Shown here piece by piece: positions 8,806 to 18,085 of a stretch of 64,000 nucleotides of DNA. The stretch lies in contig NZ_FNZB01000001.1 in assembly GCF_900109205.1 (NCBI RefSeq), forward strand, positions 1 through 64,000, written 5' to 3'. The position numbers were made by a program, and so were the translations under genes. This DNA is from Sphingomonas sp. OV641 (GTDB lineage Bacteria; Pseudomonadota; Alphaproteobacteria; Sphingomonadales; Sphingomonadaceae). The notes below the pieces were generated by a model that made no database searches, was not told where the DNA came from, and saw only the letters and a list, made by a program, of their open reading frames with translations. Each line of letters begins with the position of its first letter. Positions within the stretch are counted from its first letter, which is position 1.

Positions 8806-10329
8806 TCAACTTTCGGTCTGCTTCCAGCCTCCTCCCAAAGCGAGGAAGAGGGAGACCTGATCGTCCGCCACCTGCGCCTTTGATGCCGACAGTGCGACCT
8901 CTGCCTCGGCGACGGTTCGCTTCGCGTTCAACAGATCGAAGAGCGGGGTGCGGCCGGCGTTGTAGAGGATCTGAGCATCCTTCTGAGCCTTGAGGGCTCG
9001 ATTTCGCGCTGCTTCGAAACGGGCGGCGCGATCAAGGTCGCGCCCATAGGTTGTCAGGCTGACTTCGACCTCGCGGAGCGCGGTGAGCACGGTCCCGTCG
9101 AAACTGGCCAGGGCAGCGACCGCGCTCGCATCCGCCTGGCGGATCCGCGATCGCACACCTTCGGTGGGCATGGTCCACGAGATGAGCGGACCGAGGCTCC
9201 AATGGTTGGTGGCGTTCGTTCCGAGATCTTTCAGGATGCCGAGCGTGCCCATACTGGCGCCCAGGCTGATGCGGGGATAGAGTTCCCCGATCGCGACCCC
9301 GATCCGGGCCGTGGCACCGGCGAGTTTGCGCTCGGCCTCACGCACATCGGGACGCCGCTTCAACAGACTGGCGCCATTCCCGACGGGAATGGGACGCTTC
9401 AGATGGGGCGGTGTGGCGCACGTAGCAACCTCGCTCGGGAAGTCTGCCGGGGGGCGGCCGGTCAGCACGGCCAGATGGAAGAGAGCCGTCTTGCGGCGCG
9501 CTTCGAACTCCGGCAGCGCAGCGCGACTTTCCTCCGTCTGGGCATCGGCCAGGAAGGCGTCCTTCCGCGCGATCCGGCCTGCACGCCCCAGACGGCGCAG
9601 GACGTCGGCGCTCTTGTCCTGGATGTCCACCACGGATTGATTGACGACCAGTTCTTCTCCGGCGGTACAGGCTTCAACATAGGCGCGCACAACGTTGGCG
9701 ACGACGGTCACGCGCACGGAGTCCCGCAGGGCGACGCTGGCCTCGGCATCGGCCTCGGCGGCCTCGACGATGCGCTTCAACTGGCCGAACAGGTCGAGCT
9801 GATAGGAGACACGCAATCCCGCGCCGCCGACGCTCAGCGGCGGGATCGGATCCTCACGCAGGTAGGACTGCCTCGAGAACTGCCTGCGCTGGACTTCGCC
9901 CTCCACTTCAAGCTCGGGGCCGTATGTGTCCCTGGCCTCGTCGACCACGGCTTCGGTACGCGCGAGATTGGCTGCGGCAACGCGAAGGTCGGTGTTGGCA
10001 ACCAGAGCCTCGCCGACAAGCCGGTCGAGCGTCGGGTCATCATACAGCCGCCACCAGTCTTGCGGCAGTTCGGTTGCCTCTACGGGCACGCCAGCGGCGC
10101 TGGCAAACGGACCCTGGGCGGCAGGGGCGTTGAGTAACTCGCTTTTCGGCCCCTTATAGTCCGGTCCCACCGTGGTGCAGCCCGCCATCAACAAGGCGCC
10201 GGCGACGGAGAGTGCCAGGCGTCTCGTGGCGTGCCAGGGCCGAGCGCGGCCGGAGGCGCGAACTGGCACGATAGCCCCGGGTCCAGCCATCAAGCCGACG
10301 GGGGGAAGCACGTCCGTACTCCTCACCAT
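8806..10329 (-). CDS. RND/MFS-type outer-membrane efflux lipoprotein (NodT family)
   Basis: A 507-residue TolC-like outer-membrane factor. A lipobox (LLMAGC) near residue 51 marks a lipoprotein, so the preceding stretch is long. Two repeated coiled-coil and beta-barrel halves follow, each with the family's conserved helices (DWWRLYDDPTLDRLVGEAL, LKRRPDVREAERKLA). It overlaps the end of the HlyD-type adaptor by 7 nt and would form the exit duct of the pump. An AGGAG sequence just upstream supports the ATG at 10329, although ATG codons nearer the lipobox are possible. Confidence 0.9.
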   Translation of the reverse strand: MVRSTDVLPPVGLMAGPGAIVPVRASGRARPWHATRRLALSVAGALLMAGCTTVGPDYKGPKSELLNAPAAQGPFASAAGVPVEATELPQDWWRLYDDPTLDRLVGEALVANTDLRVAAANLARTEAVVDEARDTYGPELEVEGEVQRRQFSRQSYLREDPIPPLSVGGAGLRVSYQLDLFGQLKRIVEAAEADAEASVALRDSVRVTVVANVVRAYVEACTAGEELVVNQSVVDIQDKSADVLRRLGRAGRIARKDAFLADAQTEESRAALPEFEARRKTALFHLAVLTGRPPADFPSEVATCATPPHLKRPIPVGNGASLLKRRPDVREAERKLAGATARIGVAIGELYPRISLGASMGTLGILKDLGTNATNHWSLGPLISWTMPTEGVRSRIRQADASAVAALASFDGTVLTALREVEVSLTTYGRDLDRAARFEAARNRALKAQKDAQILYNAGRTPLFDLLNAKRTVAEAEVALSASKAQVADDQVSLFLALGGGWKQTES

Positions 10330-11222
10330 GGCAGGCTCCTGTGGATCTTCCGCTCATCGGTGCGCGGATGAATGACGACCGTCGCGGTCTGCCCGGGGAT
10401 CAGGCGCACATTCGCCGGCACCTTGTCCAGCTCGATCCGGACGGGAATGCGCTGGGGCAGCCGAACCCAGTCGAACGTCGGATTCACATCGGCATACTGA
10501 CCATCGACACCACCACGCTCGCGATCCTCGATGCCGCCCGCGATACTCTGGACCCGACCGCGGACTTCGTCGGCCACGCCCATGATGTAGATGCTCGCCG
10601 GATCGCCGACCTGGATGGCCGGCAGCTTGGTCTCCTCGAAATATCCCTCCACCCGGAGAGTTTTTCCATAGACCAGGGCCAGGGCAGGCTTGCCGACAAC
10701 GACATAGACACCGGGCTGCAAGGTCGTATTGGTGACAGTCCCGTCCACCGGCGCGCGCACCAGCGTGCGTTCCAGGTTGAAGCGGGCGAGGTTCCGCGCG
10801 ACGACCGCTTCCGCCACCGCAGCCCTTAGTTCGTCGGTCCGCGTCCGCCCCTGTTCCACGGTCTCCGCAGCGATCACCGCGCTGACCGCGCGGTTGCGGC
10901 GATCCTCGCGAACGGCCTGGGCAAGCGAGGCGCGCTGACTCGCCAATTTGGCGTCGGCCTGCTCAAGGGCGAGCTGGTAGCGGGGACGATCCACCACGAA
11001 CAGCACATCGCCCTTGTGTACCGGCTGGTTGTCCACCACCCGCACGTCGGTGACGAGCCCGCCGACGTCGGCCGACACGGGCACCATGTCCGCCCGAACC
11101 TTGCCGTCGCGCGTGATCGGATCGACCTGATAGCGCTGCCACAGCACATAAATCCCGCCGAGGATGGCAAGGATGACGAGTAGGGTCGCGAGCGAGCGCC
11201 CGAGAAGATGTCGGTAAGGCAT
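10323..11222 (-). CDS. HlyD/AaeA-type periplasmic adaptor protein
   Basis: About 299 residues from the ATG at 11222 (MPYRHLLGRSL). One N-terminal membrane anchor (residues 8-28) is followed by a biotinyl-lipoyl-like half (VSADVGGLVTDVRVVDNQPV), a helical hairpin with many Ala/Arg/Glu (about 70-150), the second lipoyl half (VRAPVDGTVTNTTLQPGVYV) and a beta barrel. This matches the AaeA/EmrA membrane-fusion family that pairs with FUSC pumps. It sits 2 nt after the DUF1656 gene and overlaps the outer-membrane factor. The longer frame to 11279 runs into the DUF1656 gene and is not preferred. Confidence 0.9.
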   Translation of the reverse strand: MPYRHLLGRSLATLLVILAILGGIYVLWQRYQVDPITRDGKVRADMVPVSADVGGLVTDVRVVDNQPVHKGDVLFVVDRPRYQLALEQADAKLASQRASLAQAVREDRRNRAVSAVIAAETVEQGRTRTDELRAAVAEAVVARNLARFNLERTLVRAPVDGTVTNTTLQPGVYVVVGKPALALVYGKTLRVEGYFEETKLPAIQVGDPASIYIMGVADEVRGRVQSIAGGIEDRERGGVDGQYADVNPTFDWVRLPQRIPVRIELDKVPANVRLIPGQTATVVIHPRTDERKIHRSLPW

Positions 11223-11224
11223 GA

Positions 11225-11449
11225 TCAGTAGTGCAGCCGGAAGTGAGGGATAAAGTCTGCTGCCGCGCTGAGGCCCCACCAGATGAGGGTGAAGGCGGCA
11301 AGGTCTAGCAGGGCGGGTTGCCAGATGAAGCGATGAAGCGGCAGGCGCTGCATCGGCATACGAAGGAAATAGACGAGCACCACTGAAATGACCGCCGTCA
11401 CGAGCGCGGTGGGAACGTAGATGCCGCCAAGGTGAACTTCTTCAATCAT
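11225..11449 (-). CDS. DUF1656 small membrane protein (AaeX-like)
   Basis: A 74-residue protein with two membrane helices, beginning MIEEVHLGGIYVP, which is characteristic of DUF1656/AaeX. These proteins sit between FUSC pump and adaptor genes, as here. It overlaps the FUSC stop by 8 nt. Function in the pump is unknown. Confidence 0.85.
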   Translation of the reverse strand: MIEEVHLGGIYVPTALVTAVISVVLVYFLRMPMQRLPLHRFIWQPALLDLAAFTLIWWGLSAAADFIPHFRLHY

Positions 11450-12371
11450 ACGCCAATTCCATGCCCACGTGCGTCGTTGACGCCGCTCCGATGGTCAGCA
11501 CCGGCGCAGCTGCTTCGGGAAACAGGTTGCAGCGCATTGCCACGAGCGCTCGCAGCGCCTGCCTGCGATGATCGTCGAGCGGGCGGGCCAGCAGACCGTC
11601 GATCGAGCGGTCGATCGGCGCCAGCAGGGCGGTGTCCGCCGGGGAGATCGCGCCACGGCGGATCCGGGCGCGGTAGTGATTGGCGATGCCCGAGAGCACC
11701 AGCCCCATGTCGTGGCGCAGGTCATGCGGGACATGGGACAGCGCCTTGCGCACCGGGATGACGTTGCGCCCGATGCGCAGGTCGGCGAGGCCGTCCGCCG
11801 CATGGAGGTCGTCGCCCGGCGGGGCTGCGACGATCCGCTGTGCGATCTGGCCGAGACGGTCGACCGAGCGCGCCGTCCAGTCCGCGGGGCGGAAGGGCCG
11901 CCGGATGTCTGCCAGCAGGGCCAACTCGGCCCAGTTGGCACGCATCACCCGGCGCAGCGTCCAGCGCACGCTTGCTGAACGGAACAGGCGCGTCACGGCC
12001 AGTGTGGTTACGATGCCGCCAAGCTGAGCGAGGCCGGTGTTCACGAACGTGGCGAAATCAGCCTCAAAGCGGGGCAGGAAGCCCATGGCGACGATGAAGC
12101 AGGAGAACATCGGCAACGCCTCAGGCGAGCGGCGCGGGTCAGCCTGGATATAGCCCATCCAGATCAGTGTCGGGGCGAGCGTGATAACCAGCATCTCGTA
12201 ACCGTCCACGCGGGGTAGAACGAAGAAGAGATAGAAGGCGGCGAGCGGGAAGGTTTTGAGCGTCGCCTTCAGGTAGCGCCCGATCATCGGCGAGGGGTCA
12301 TCATTCGCCGCGAACGAGCAGGTGATGAGCGCCGCAAAGGCCGCCGTGGCCGAGCCGCTGGGCCAGGCCCT
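11442..12371 (-). pseudogene. FUSC/AaeB-type efflux pump, 5' half missing
   Basis: About 310 residues align in character with the C-terminal half of FUSC (fusaric-acid resistance/AaeB) pumps: WPSGSATAAFAALITCSFAA, the DDPSP segment, a second bundle of about five membrane helices and a soluble C-terminal domain. Family members have about 650-700 residues with a first membrane bundle that is absent here. Immediately upstream, the sequence in another frame is GH3 beta-glucosidase. The frame is formally open to 12479, but that extension is an alternate frame of GH3. Translation could restart at an ATG near 12290, just after the GH3-frame stop, but the product would lack the first half of the channel. 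The downstream partner genes are intact. Confidence 0.8.
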
Positions 12372-13419
12372 TCCAGCTGTCCGGCGCCATCGCCATGTCG
12401 AGCCCTGCGTTGAATGTCGCCGGACAATCGGTGTTGGTGCAGCCCGGGATCTGCCCGTGACCGTTCCAGTCGCCGACAACGAAGCCGTCGAAGCCCATCC
12501 GGCCCTTCAGCACGTCGGTGAGCAACGACTTGTTGCCGTGCATCTTGGCACCGTTCCAGCTGGAGAAGCTGGCCATTACCGTCAGCGTGCCGGCATTCAC
12601 CGCGGCCGGATAGCCGGCATTGTGGGTTGCAATCAGCGTCGCTTCATCGACCTGCGTATCGCCCTGGTCGATCCCGTCTTTGGTGCCGCCATCGCCCAGG
12701 AAGTGCTTCACGCTGGCGGCGACATGCCCCTTCTTGATACCCCAGTCTGCAGGCTTGCCCTGCAGCCCTTCCACCATCGCGCCGGCATAGGAGGCGACCA
12801 GCGCGGGATCCTCCGAATAGCCCTCATACGCGCGGCCCCAGCGATCGTCCTGCGGCACTGCCAGCGTCGGGCCGAACGCCCAGTCGATCCCCGCCGCCGC
12901 CGTCTCGGCCGCGGTCGCCTCGCCGATGCGCCGGATCAGCGCCGGATCGCGCATCGCGCCCAGCGCGCTGTTGTGCGGGAAGATCGTCGCACCAACGACA
13001 TTGTTGTTGCCGTGCACCGCGTCGATGCCGAACATCAGCGGGATGGCGACATGCCCCGGCCGCTGCTCCATCGCCACTGCGTTGAACGCGCGCGAGGTCG
13101 CGACCCAGGGCGCTGCCGGCGAGCGATCGGGCGCGCCGATCGGCGGCGAGCTGCCGCCCGCCAGGATCGAGCCGAGCGGGTATTTGCGAAGATCCTCCGG
13201 CTTGATCGATCCGGTATCGCCCTGGATCATCTGGCCGATCTTCTCTTCCAGCGACAGCTTGGAAAGCAGGTCGGTAATTCTTGCTTCGGTTGCGGCGTCC
13301 ACCATCGCGTCCGGGCTCTGCGCCACGGGCCAATTTTCGGGAGTGGCGACTTGCGCCGCCGTTCCGCTTGCCACCATGCCCATCAGGGCTGCTACCGTCC
13401 AAAAGCCAACGCGACGCAT
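12301..13419 (-). pseudogene. GH3 beta-glucosidase, 3' half missing (fused to FUSC sequence)
   Basis: It encodes a secreted GH3 enzyme (signal peptide residues 1-22, ending GTAAQ) of the exo-beta-glucan/cellobiose glucosidase type. The N-terminal TIM barrel is recognisable: KLSLEEKIGQMIQ, GIDAVHGNNNV, KHFLGDGGTKDGIDQGD, and the nucleophile Asp in VVGDWNGHGQ. After MAPDSWKGL (about residue 352) the sequence stops resembling GH3 and continues out of frame through the FUSC gene for 20 residues to a stop. GH3 enzymes of this type have about 750-850 residues including an alpha/beta sandwich and FnIII domain, all missing here, so it is probably inactive. In a xyloglucan locus this enzyme would release backbone glucose. 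Confidence 0.85.
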
Positions 13420-13465
13420 TCCATCCCTCTCCGGCTATGCTCTAGCTCGCATAAGAGCCATAGAG

Positions 13466-13479
13466 TGATAACGCTACCA
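13466..13479. promoter_or_regulatory. LacI-type operator, GH3/lacI divergent promoter
   Basis: TGATAACGCTACCA, an imperfect palindrome of the form TGnTAnCGnTAnCA, between the divergent GH3 and LacI genes. The same pattern recurs at 20028-20041 and 32927-32938. Confidence 0.65.
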
Positions 13480-13540
13480 CCTTTTCAGATATGCTGCACT
13501 TGCGGCTTTGCAGATGCGCAACAGATGCTACGGTGGCGGA

Positions 13541-14635
13541 ATGGCAGCAGGCTCGACGCGCAAACCCCGAAGCGGAACCTCGCGGCAAACGGGCGCACCG
13601 ACGATCGCCGATGTCGCGAAGATGGCCGGCGTTTCGCTGATGACCGTGTCACGCGTCATCAACGCCGAAAGCAACGTGCGCGATGCGACGCGCGAAGCGG
13701 TTCATGCCGCGATCGCGAAACTGAACTACGCGCCCAACCGGGCCGCCCGTCGCCTCGCAGGTGCCGCGCAGCAGCGTATCGGCCTGCTTTATAGCAACCC
13801 TTCGGAATCCTATCTCAGCGCCTTTCTGCTCGGCAGCCTCGAACAGGCGAGCCGCGCGGATATTCAGCTCGTTGTGCAGAATGTCGACAGCGACAGCGAC
13901 GAACGGGAAGTGGCTCAGCGCCTGCTCAACAGCGGCGTCGATGGGATCATCCTGCCACCGCCCTTGTGCGATTCGCAGCCCGTGCTCGATCTGCTGAGCG
14001 AAGCGCGCGTTCCCGCGGTGGTCGTCGCGACCGGTCGCCGGCCCCAGCACCTTGCCGCCGTCTCTATCGACGATCGCAGCGCTGCACGTGAGATGACGGC
14101 CCACCTGCTCGATCTCGGCCATCAGCGGATCGGCTTCATCATCGGCAATCCCAATCTGACGGCAAGCGGCGAGCGGCTGGAGGGCTATCGCGCGGCGCTG
14201 GCCGAGCGTGGGATCGAGATGGACGACAGCCTCGTCGCGCAGGGCCTGTTCACCTATCGCTCCGGCCTCGACGCTGCAGAGGAGCTTCTTGAGGCAAAGA
14301 GCCCCCCCTCAGCGATTTTCGCCAGCAACGACGATATGGCGGCGGCGACCGTAGCGGTTGCGCACCGCCGCGGCCTCGACGTGCCCGGGGACCTGACCGT
14401 CGTCGGTTTCGACGACAGCGCCCTGGCGACGACGATCTGGCCCGAACTGACGACCATACACCAGCCCATCGCGGACATGAGCCGTGCGGCTGTTGATCTG
14501 CTCGCCGCGATGCTGCGCGACAAGCGCAGCGGCGCGGCCGAGGTGCTGCGCCAGGTGGTGCTCGATTATACGCTGATCCGCCGGCAATCTGACGCGGCGC
14601 CGAGGCGCAGGCCGGCGGCACGGCGGGCAGGCTAA
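13541..14635 (+). CDS. LacI family transcriptional regulator of the glycan locus
   Basis: About 364 residues from the ATG at 13541; the frame is open to a TTG at 13508. The HTH is at residues 22-42 (TIADVAKMAGVSLMTVSRVI), followed by the hinge helix (YAPNRAARRLAG) and a periplasmic-binding-type sugar domain ending with the dimerisation region (DLTVVGFDDSALATTIWPEL). It is divergent from the GH3 gene, with an operator-like palindrome between them. Matching palindromes lie at the two other divergent promoters of the xyloglucan region, which suggests a local regulator of all these operons. The effector (probably a xyloglucan-derived sugar) is unknown. Confidence 0.9.
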   Translation: MAAGSTRKPRSGTSRQTGAPTIADVAKMAGVSLMTVSRVINAESNVRDATREAVHAAIAKLNYAPNRAARRLAGAAQQRIGLLYSNPSESYLSAFLLGSLEQASRADIQLVVQNVDSDSDEREVAQRLLNSGVDGIILPPPLCDSQPVLDLLSEARVPAVVVATGRRPQHLAAVSIDDRSAAREMTAHLLDLGHQRIGFIIGNPNLTASGERLEGYRAALAERGIEMDDSLVAQGLFTYRSGLDAAEELLEAKSPPSAIFASNDDMAAATVAVAHRRGLDVPGDLTVVGFDDSALATTIWPELTTIHQPIADMSRAAVDLLAAMLRDKRSGAAEVLRQVVLDYTLIRRQSDAAPRRRPAARRAG

Positions 14636-14643
14636 ACCGATCC

Positions 14644-14728
14644 TCCGTTCGCCCGGAGCCTGTCGAAGGGCGTGCCCCAAGCGCTGCGCTGATTGACACG
14701 TGCTTTGACAAGCTCAGCACGGATGGGG
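14644..14728. repeat. dispersed extragenic palindrome (REP-like), copy 1
   Basis: Inverted arms ccgttcgcccggagcctgtc and gacaagctcagcacggatgg enclose a spacer just after the LacI stop. The same unit, better conserved, is at 29753-29841. It may also act as a transcription stop for the regulator gene. Confidence 0.75.
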
Positions 14729-14750
14729 AGGGGTGTTAACCCAGTCACCA

Positions 14751-14930
14751 CCGTCATGCCGGGTTCGTCGCGGCATTCACCGTGCCGCGGGTCCAACGCG
14801 CAAAGGTTCGCTGCGCCCGATCAACAAACGCCCCGTCATCCCGGCCACGCCCCGGAATCCAATGCTCCGCGCACGCGGCCGCCAATAAGTATGCTGCACC
14901 CGGGATCTCGGCACGGCAGCCGGGGTGACG
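14751..14930. repeat. second type of extragenic inverted repeat
   Basis: The stretch starts ccgtcatgccggg and ends cagccggggtgacg, with inner copies such as ccgtcatcccggcc. The GTCATCCCGG-type ends are typical of dispersed non-coding repeats in alphaproteobacteria. No gene is visible here. Together with the preceding repeat it fills the 326-bp gap between the LacI and epimerase genes. Confidence 0.55.
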
Positions 14931-14961
14931 AGCGCCAGGTGCAGCCGCCCGCGGGGCAATC

Positions 14962-15786
14962 TCAGCCCGAGATCCGCATCGCTATCGTCGTCCGCGCACC
15001 CGGCGCCAGCGACGCCGCTTCGCCGCGGTTCACCGCATCGGGCATCGCTGTCACCGGTTCGGCACAGAAGAACGCCTCACCCGGCGGCACGTACACGTGC
15101 AGCGCCGACGTGCCTTCGCCCGTCAGCACCACATCGCCATCATCCCGCTCGATCGTCGCGACACCGCGCCAGCCGGTATAGCAATGGTCCACCAGATCAG
15201 GCCGCACCAGCGCACCGCCAACCGACCAATCCCCCAGCGCATCCGCCGCGGCGTGTTCAGCCGGCAGCATGTCGCCATCCGCCAGCCAAACGCGGTCAGC
15301 CACGAACCGCAACCGATCCGCGGCCGCGAAATAGGGATGAAATCCCAGAGACACCGGCATCGCCCGCTCGCCCGTGTTCTGCACCTCAAGGGTCGCCAAC
15401 AGCCCTTCCGCCGACACCACCAGTCGCTGCTCGGCCGCGAACGCCCACGGCCAGGTCTCGTCACCCGCATGCTCCAGCCGCATCGTTACGCTGGTCTCAT
15501 CCGTACACACGACCGACCATGGCATCAGCCAACCAGTCCCATGTAGCGGGTGCGCCTGTTCCGGGTGATTACGAGGCAGTTTAACCGCCTGACTCTCCCA
15601 CAAGAAGGAACCGGCGGCAATCCGATTGGCATAAGGCACGAGCGGGAAGCAGGCTAGATCGAACGGCTCGGTGACCGCCGCCGGCGTCGGCCGCAGCACG
15701 TCGCGTCCGGCCCTGGTCAGCGACAGGATCGCCCCGCCACGCTCGGGCGCCGCCTCCAGCGCCCAATCGCCTGCAGCCAGCTTCAA
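14962..15786 (-). CDS. aldose 1-epimerase family protein
   Basis: A 274-residue cytoplasmic galactose-mutarotase-like beta-sandwich protein. Visible family motifs are PYANRIAAGSF, HPLHGTGWLMPW with the conserved HGxGW, and SLGFHPYF with the catalytic-type His. It would interconvert sugar anomers to feed the pyranose-specific dehydrogenases XylB or galactose dehydrogenase. Its start overlaps the stop of the sugar porter by 4 nt (ATGA), making it the last gene of a five-gene minus-strand operon (XylX, XylB, XylC-like, porter, epimerase). No signal peptide is seen, unlike the second epimerase at 31697-32842. Substrate specificity is not readable. Confidence 0.85.
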   Translation of the reverse strand: MKLAAGDWALEAAPERGGAILSLTRAGRDVLRPTPAAVTEPFDLACFPLVPYANRIAAGSFLWESQAVKLPRNHPEQAHPLHGTGWLMPWSVVCTDETSVTMRLEHAGDETWPWAFAAEQRLVVSAEGLLATLEVQNTGERAMPVSLGFHPYFAAADRLRFVADRVWLADGDMLPAEHAAADALGDWSVGGALVRPDLVDHCYTGWRGVATIERDDGDVVLTGEGTSALHVYVPPGEAFFCAEPVTAMPDAVNRGEAASLAPGARTTIAMRISG

Positions 15787-17183
15787 CCCTGCATCTCCTC
15801 GAGCTCACGCCCGCGTGTCTCGCGCACCATCGCTTTGACGAAGACGTACGACACCGCCGCCGCCACCGCATAGAAGACATAGGTCACCGCAAGGCCCGGC
15901 TTCACCGCTAGCGACGGGAACGACACGGAGATCGCCGCATTGGCGATCCACTGCGCGAAGCCCGAGATCGCCAGCGCCGACCCGCGGATCTGGTTTGGGA
16001 ACATCTCGCCCAGCATGACCCACATCACCGGCCCCCAGCTGATGTTGAAGAACACCACATAGAGGTTCGCCGAGACGAGCGCGATCAGTCCCGCGTTACC
16101 CGGCAGCATCACGCCGCCCGTGCCGTCCGGCACCGCTGTCGAGAATGCCCAAGCGACCACGCCTAGCGTCACGGTCATCCCGGCCGAACCGATCAGCAGC
16201 AGCGGCTTGCGCCCGATCTTGTCGATCAGTGCGATCGCGAGAAGGCATGCGCCGATTGACAGCGCGCCCGACAGGATGTTGATCTGGAGCGCATTATCTT
16301 CGGTGAAGCCCACCGCCTCCCACAAAGTCGCGCCGTAATAAAAGACGACGTTGATGCCGACGAGTTGCTGGAAGATGGCGAGACCGATGCCGACCCACAG
16401 GATGGGTCGGATCTTGCCCGTGGTCTTGTCGACGAGGTCGGACAGCTTGGGCTTGTGATGATCCGCCGCAAGCGAGGCGCGGATCTCGCCCACTTTGCGC
16501 GCCGCCTCCGTGGCGCCGAACAGCCGCGTCAACACGTCGCGCGCGCGGTCCTCCTGGCCCTTGACCACCAGGTAGCGCGGGCTTTCCGGGATGGAGAAGA
16601 GCGCGAGCAGGTAGATCACCGCCGGGATCACCTGCAGCCCGAACATCCAGCGCCATGCCGGAATGTCGCCCCACAACGGTTCGGTCGATCCGCCTGCGAA
16701 GCGCGCCAGCACGAAATTCGCAACGAACGCACCCGTCAGGCCGGTGATGATCATCACCTGCTGCACGCTGGAAAGTCGTCCGCGCACGTTCGCCGGCGTC
16801 ACTTCCGAGATATAAACCGGAGAAGTCACGCTCGCCGCGCCCACGCCAAGCCCACCAATGATCCGGGCCAGAATGAACACCTCGGACGATCCCGCCGCTG
16901 CAGCGAGGATTGCGGAGACGAGGAACAGCACCGCCGAGACCATCATCGTCGCGCGCCGCCCGATCAGGTCGGACAGCCGCCCCGCACCGAACGCGCCAAT
17001 CGACGATCCGACGAGAATCGCGCCAACGTTGATGCCGATGCCCAGCCTGCCGAGGTCGAACGCCGCCTCCAGCCCCTTCTGGGTGCCGTTGATGACCCCG
17101 GAGTCATAGCCGAACATGAACCCGCCGATTGTCGCCACCGCGACGATGCGCAGGACGAGGGCCTTGTTGAACGCCGTTTCCAC
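15783..17183 (-). CDS. sugar porter family MFS transporter (XylE-like)
   Basis: A 12-helix major facilitator sugar:H+ symporter of about 466 residues. Family signatures are GYDSGVINGTQ in helix 1, GRLSDLIGRR between helices 2 and 3, RIIGGLGVGAAS, PVYISEVTPANVRGRL, and the PESPRYLVVKG motif after helix 6. The start is taken as GTG at 17183, about 9 nt after GGAGAG; an upstream TTG at 17189 is possible. It lies between the lactonase-like and epimerase genes of the xylose oxidation operon, so D-xylose is the likely substrate by context. Confidence 0.88.
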   Translation of the reverse strand: METAFNKALVLRIVAVATIGGFMFGYDSGVINGTQKGLEAAFDLGRLGIGINVGAILVGSSIGAFGAGRLSDLIGRRATMMVSAVLFLVSAILAAAAGSSEVFILARIIGGLGVGAASVTSPVYISEVTPANVRGRLSSVQQVMIITGLTGAFVANFVLARFAGGSTEPLWGDIPAWRWMFGLQVIPAVIYLLALFSIPESPRYLVVKGQEDRARDVLTRLFGATEAARKVGEIRASLAADHHKPKLSDLVDKTTGKIRPILWVGIGLAIFQQLVGINVVFYYGATLWEAVGFTEDNALQINILSGALSIGACLLAIALIDKIGRKPLLLIGSAGMTVTLGVVAWAFSTAVPDGTGGVMLPGNAGLIALVSANLYVVFFNISWGPVMWVMLGEMFPNQIRGSALAISGFAQWIANAAISVSFPSLAVKPGLAVTYVFYAVAAAVSYVFVKAMVRETRGRELEEMQG

Positions 17184-17224
17184 TCGCAAACTCTCCGGAC
17201 TTGCGCCTCCACGGGCGCTTAGAC

Positions 17225-18085
17225 TTAGCTGTTGGCGCGAACCGCCGGCGCGGCCGGCACGGTGACGCGGAAGGTGAAGACATCGCCGGCGAGCGGCTGC
17301 GCGGCCAGCGCCGCTGCGTCCAGCCCCTGTCGCGCGGTGGTGGCAAAGGCGGTGCGCCCATCCGCGCCGCCCAATGCGACTTTGGTGACGTTGGCCACGG
17401 GAAAGCGCACTTCCTCAGTCAGCTCGCCGGCGCGCGAGAAGCGCCGCGCCGCCCAGCCACCGTAGAAGCCGACCCACACCCCACCCTCGGCGTCGCAGAT
17501 CGCACCGTCAGGATGGCCTTCATCGCCAGTGAAGGCGAGGAATGGTTCCGCCGATCCCAGCGAGCCGTCTTCGGCGATCGCATGCGCCACGATCGTCCGT
17601 GCCAGTGTATCGACATGGTAAAGCCGCTTGCCGCAGGGCGCAATCGCAGGCCCGTTGGTGATCTCGGTCGGCGTCACCGGCGTCTCATGCACCGCGCCGC
17701 CGTCGAGGATGTAGACGCGCCCGCTCGCGCTAGCCTCGTCATTATCCATCGTTCCGAAGAAGATCCGCCCACGCGCGTCGATCGCCGCATCGTTCAGCCG
17801 GTTGGCTGGCAGATGCGTATCAACCGATGCGATGCGATCGAACGCGCCCGTTTCCGGCGAGAAACGGTGCGGCCCGGATTGCAACCCGGCGATCAGATCG
17901 CCCTTGGCGGACGGCAGCACCCAGCCGACCATCTCGGGCGCATCCCAGCGATCGGTCTCGGCCGTATCCAGACGATGCCGATAGATATGCCGCCCCTTGA
18001 TGTCGACGAACCACAAGGCGCCGTCGATCCATACCGGACCTTCGCCCAGCTCCGCGCCTATTTTCAGGAGATGCGTCGCGTCCAT
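17225..18085 (-). CDS. xylC: SMP-30/gluconolactonase family protein, probable xylonolactonase
   Basis: About 286 residues forming a six-bladed propeller of the SMP-30/LRE family. It starts at the ATG that shares one base with the stop of the dehydrogenase gene (TGATG). Metal-binding family residues are the Glu in GAELGEGPVW, the Asn in PTEITNGPAIAP and the Asp in GHPDGAICD. In the Caulobacter xylose operon an enzyme of this family (XylC) opens D-xylonolactone made by XylB, and the gene order here (XylX, XylB, this gene) supports the same role. It may also serve galactonolactone, since no second lactonase is in the window. Confidence 0.85.
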   Translation of the reverse strand: MDATHLLKIGAELGEGPVWIDGALWFVDIKGRHIYRHRLDTAETDRWDAPEMVGWVLPSAKGDLIAGLQSGPHRFSPETGAFDRIASVDTHLPANRLNDAAIDARGRIFFGTMDNDEASASGRVYILDGGAVHETPVTPTEITNGPAIAPCGKRLYHVDTLARTIVAHAIAEDGSLGSAEPFLAFTGDEGHPDGAICDAEGGVWVGFYGGWAARRFSRAGELTEEVRFPVANVTKVALGGADGRTAFATTARQGLDAAALAAQPLAGDVFTFRVTVPAAPAVRANS

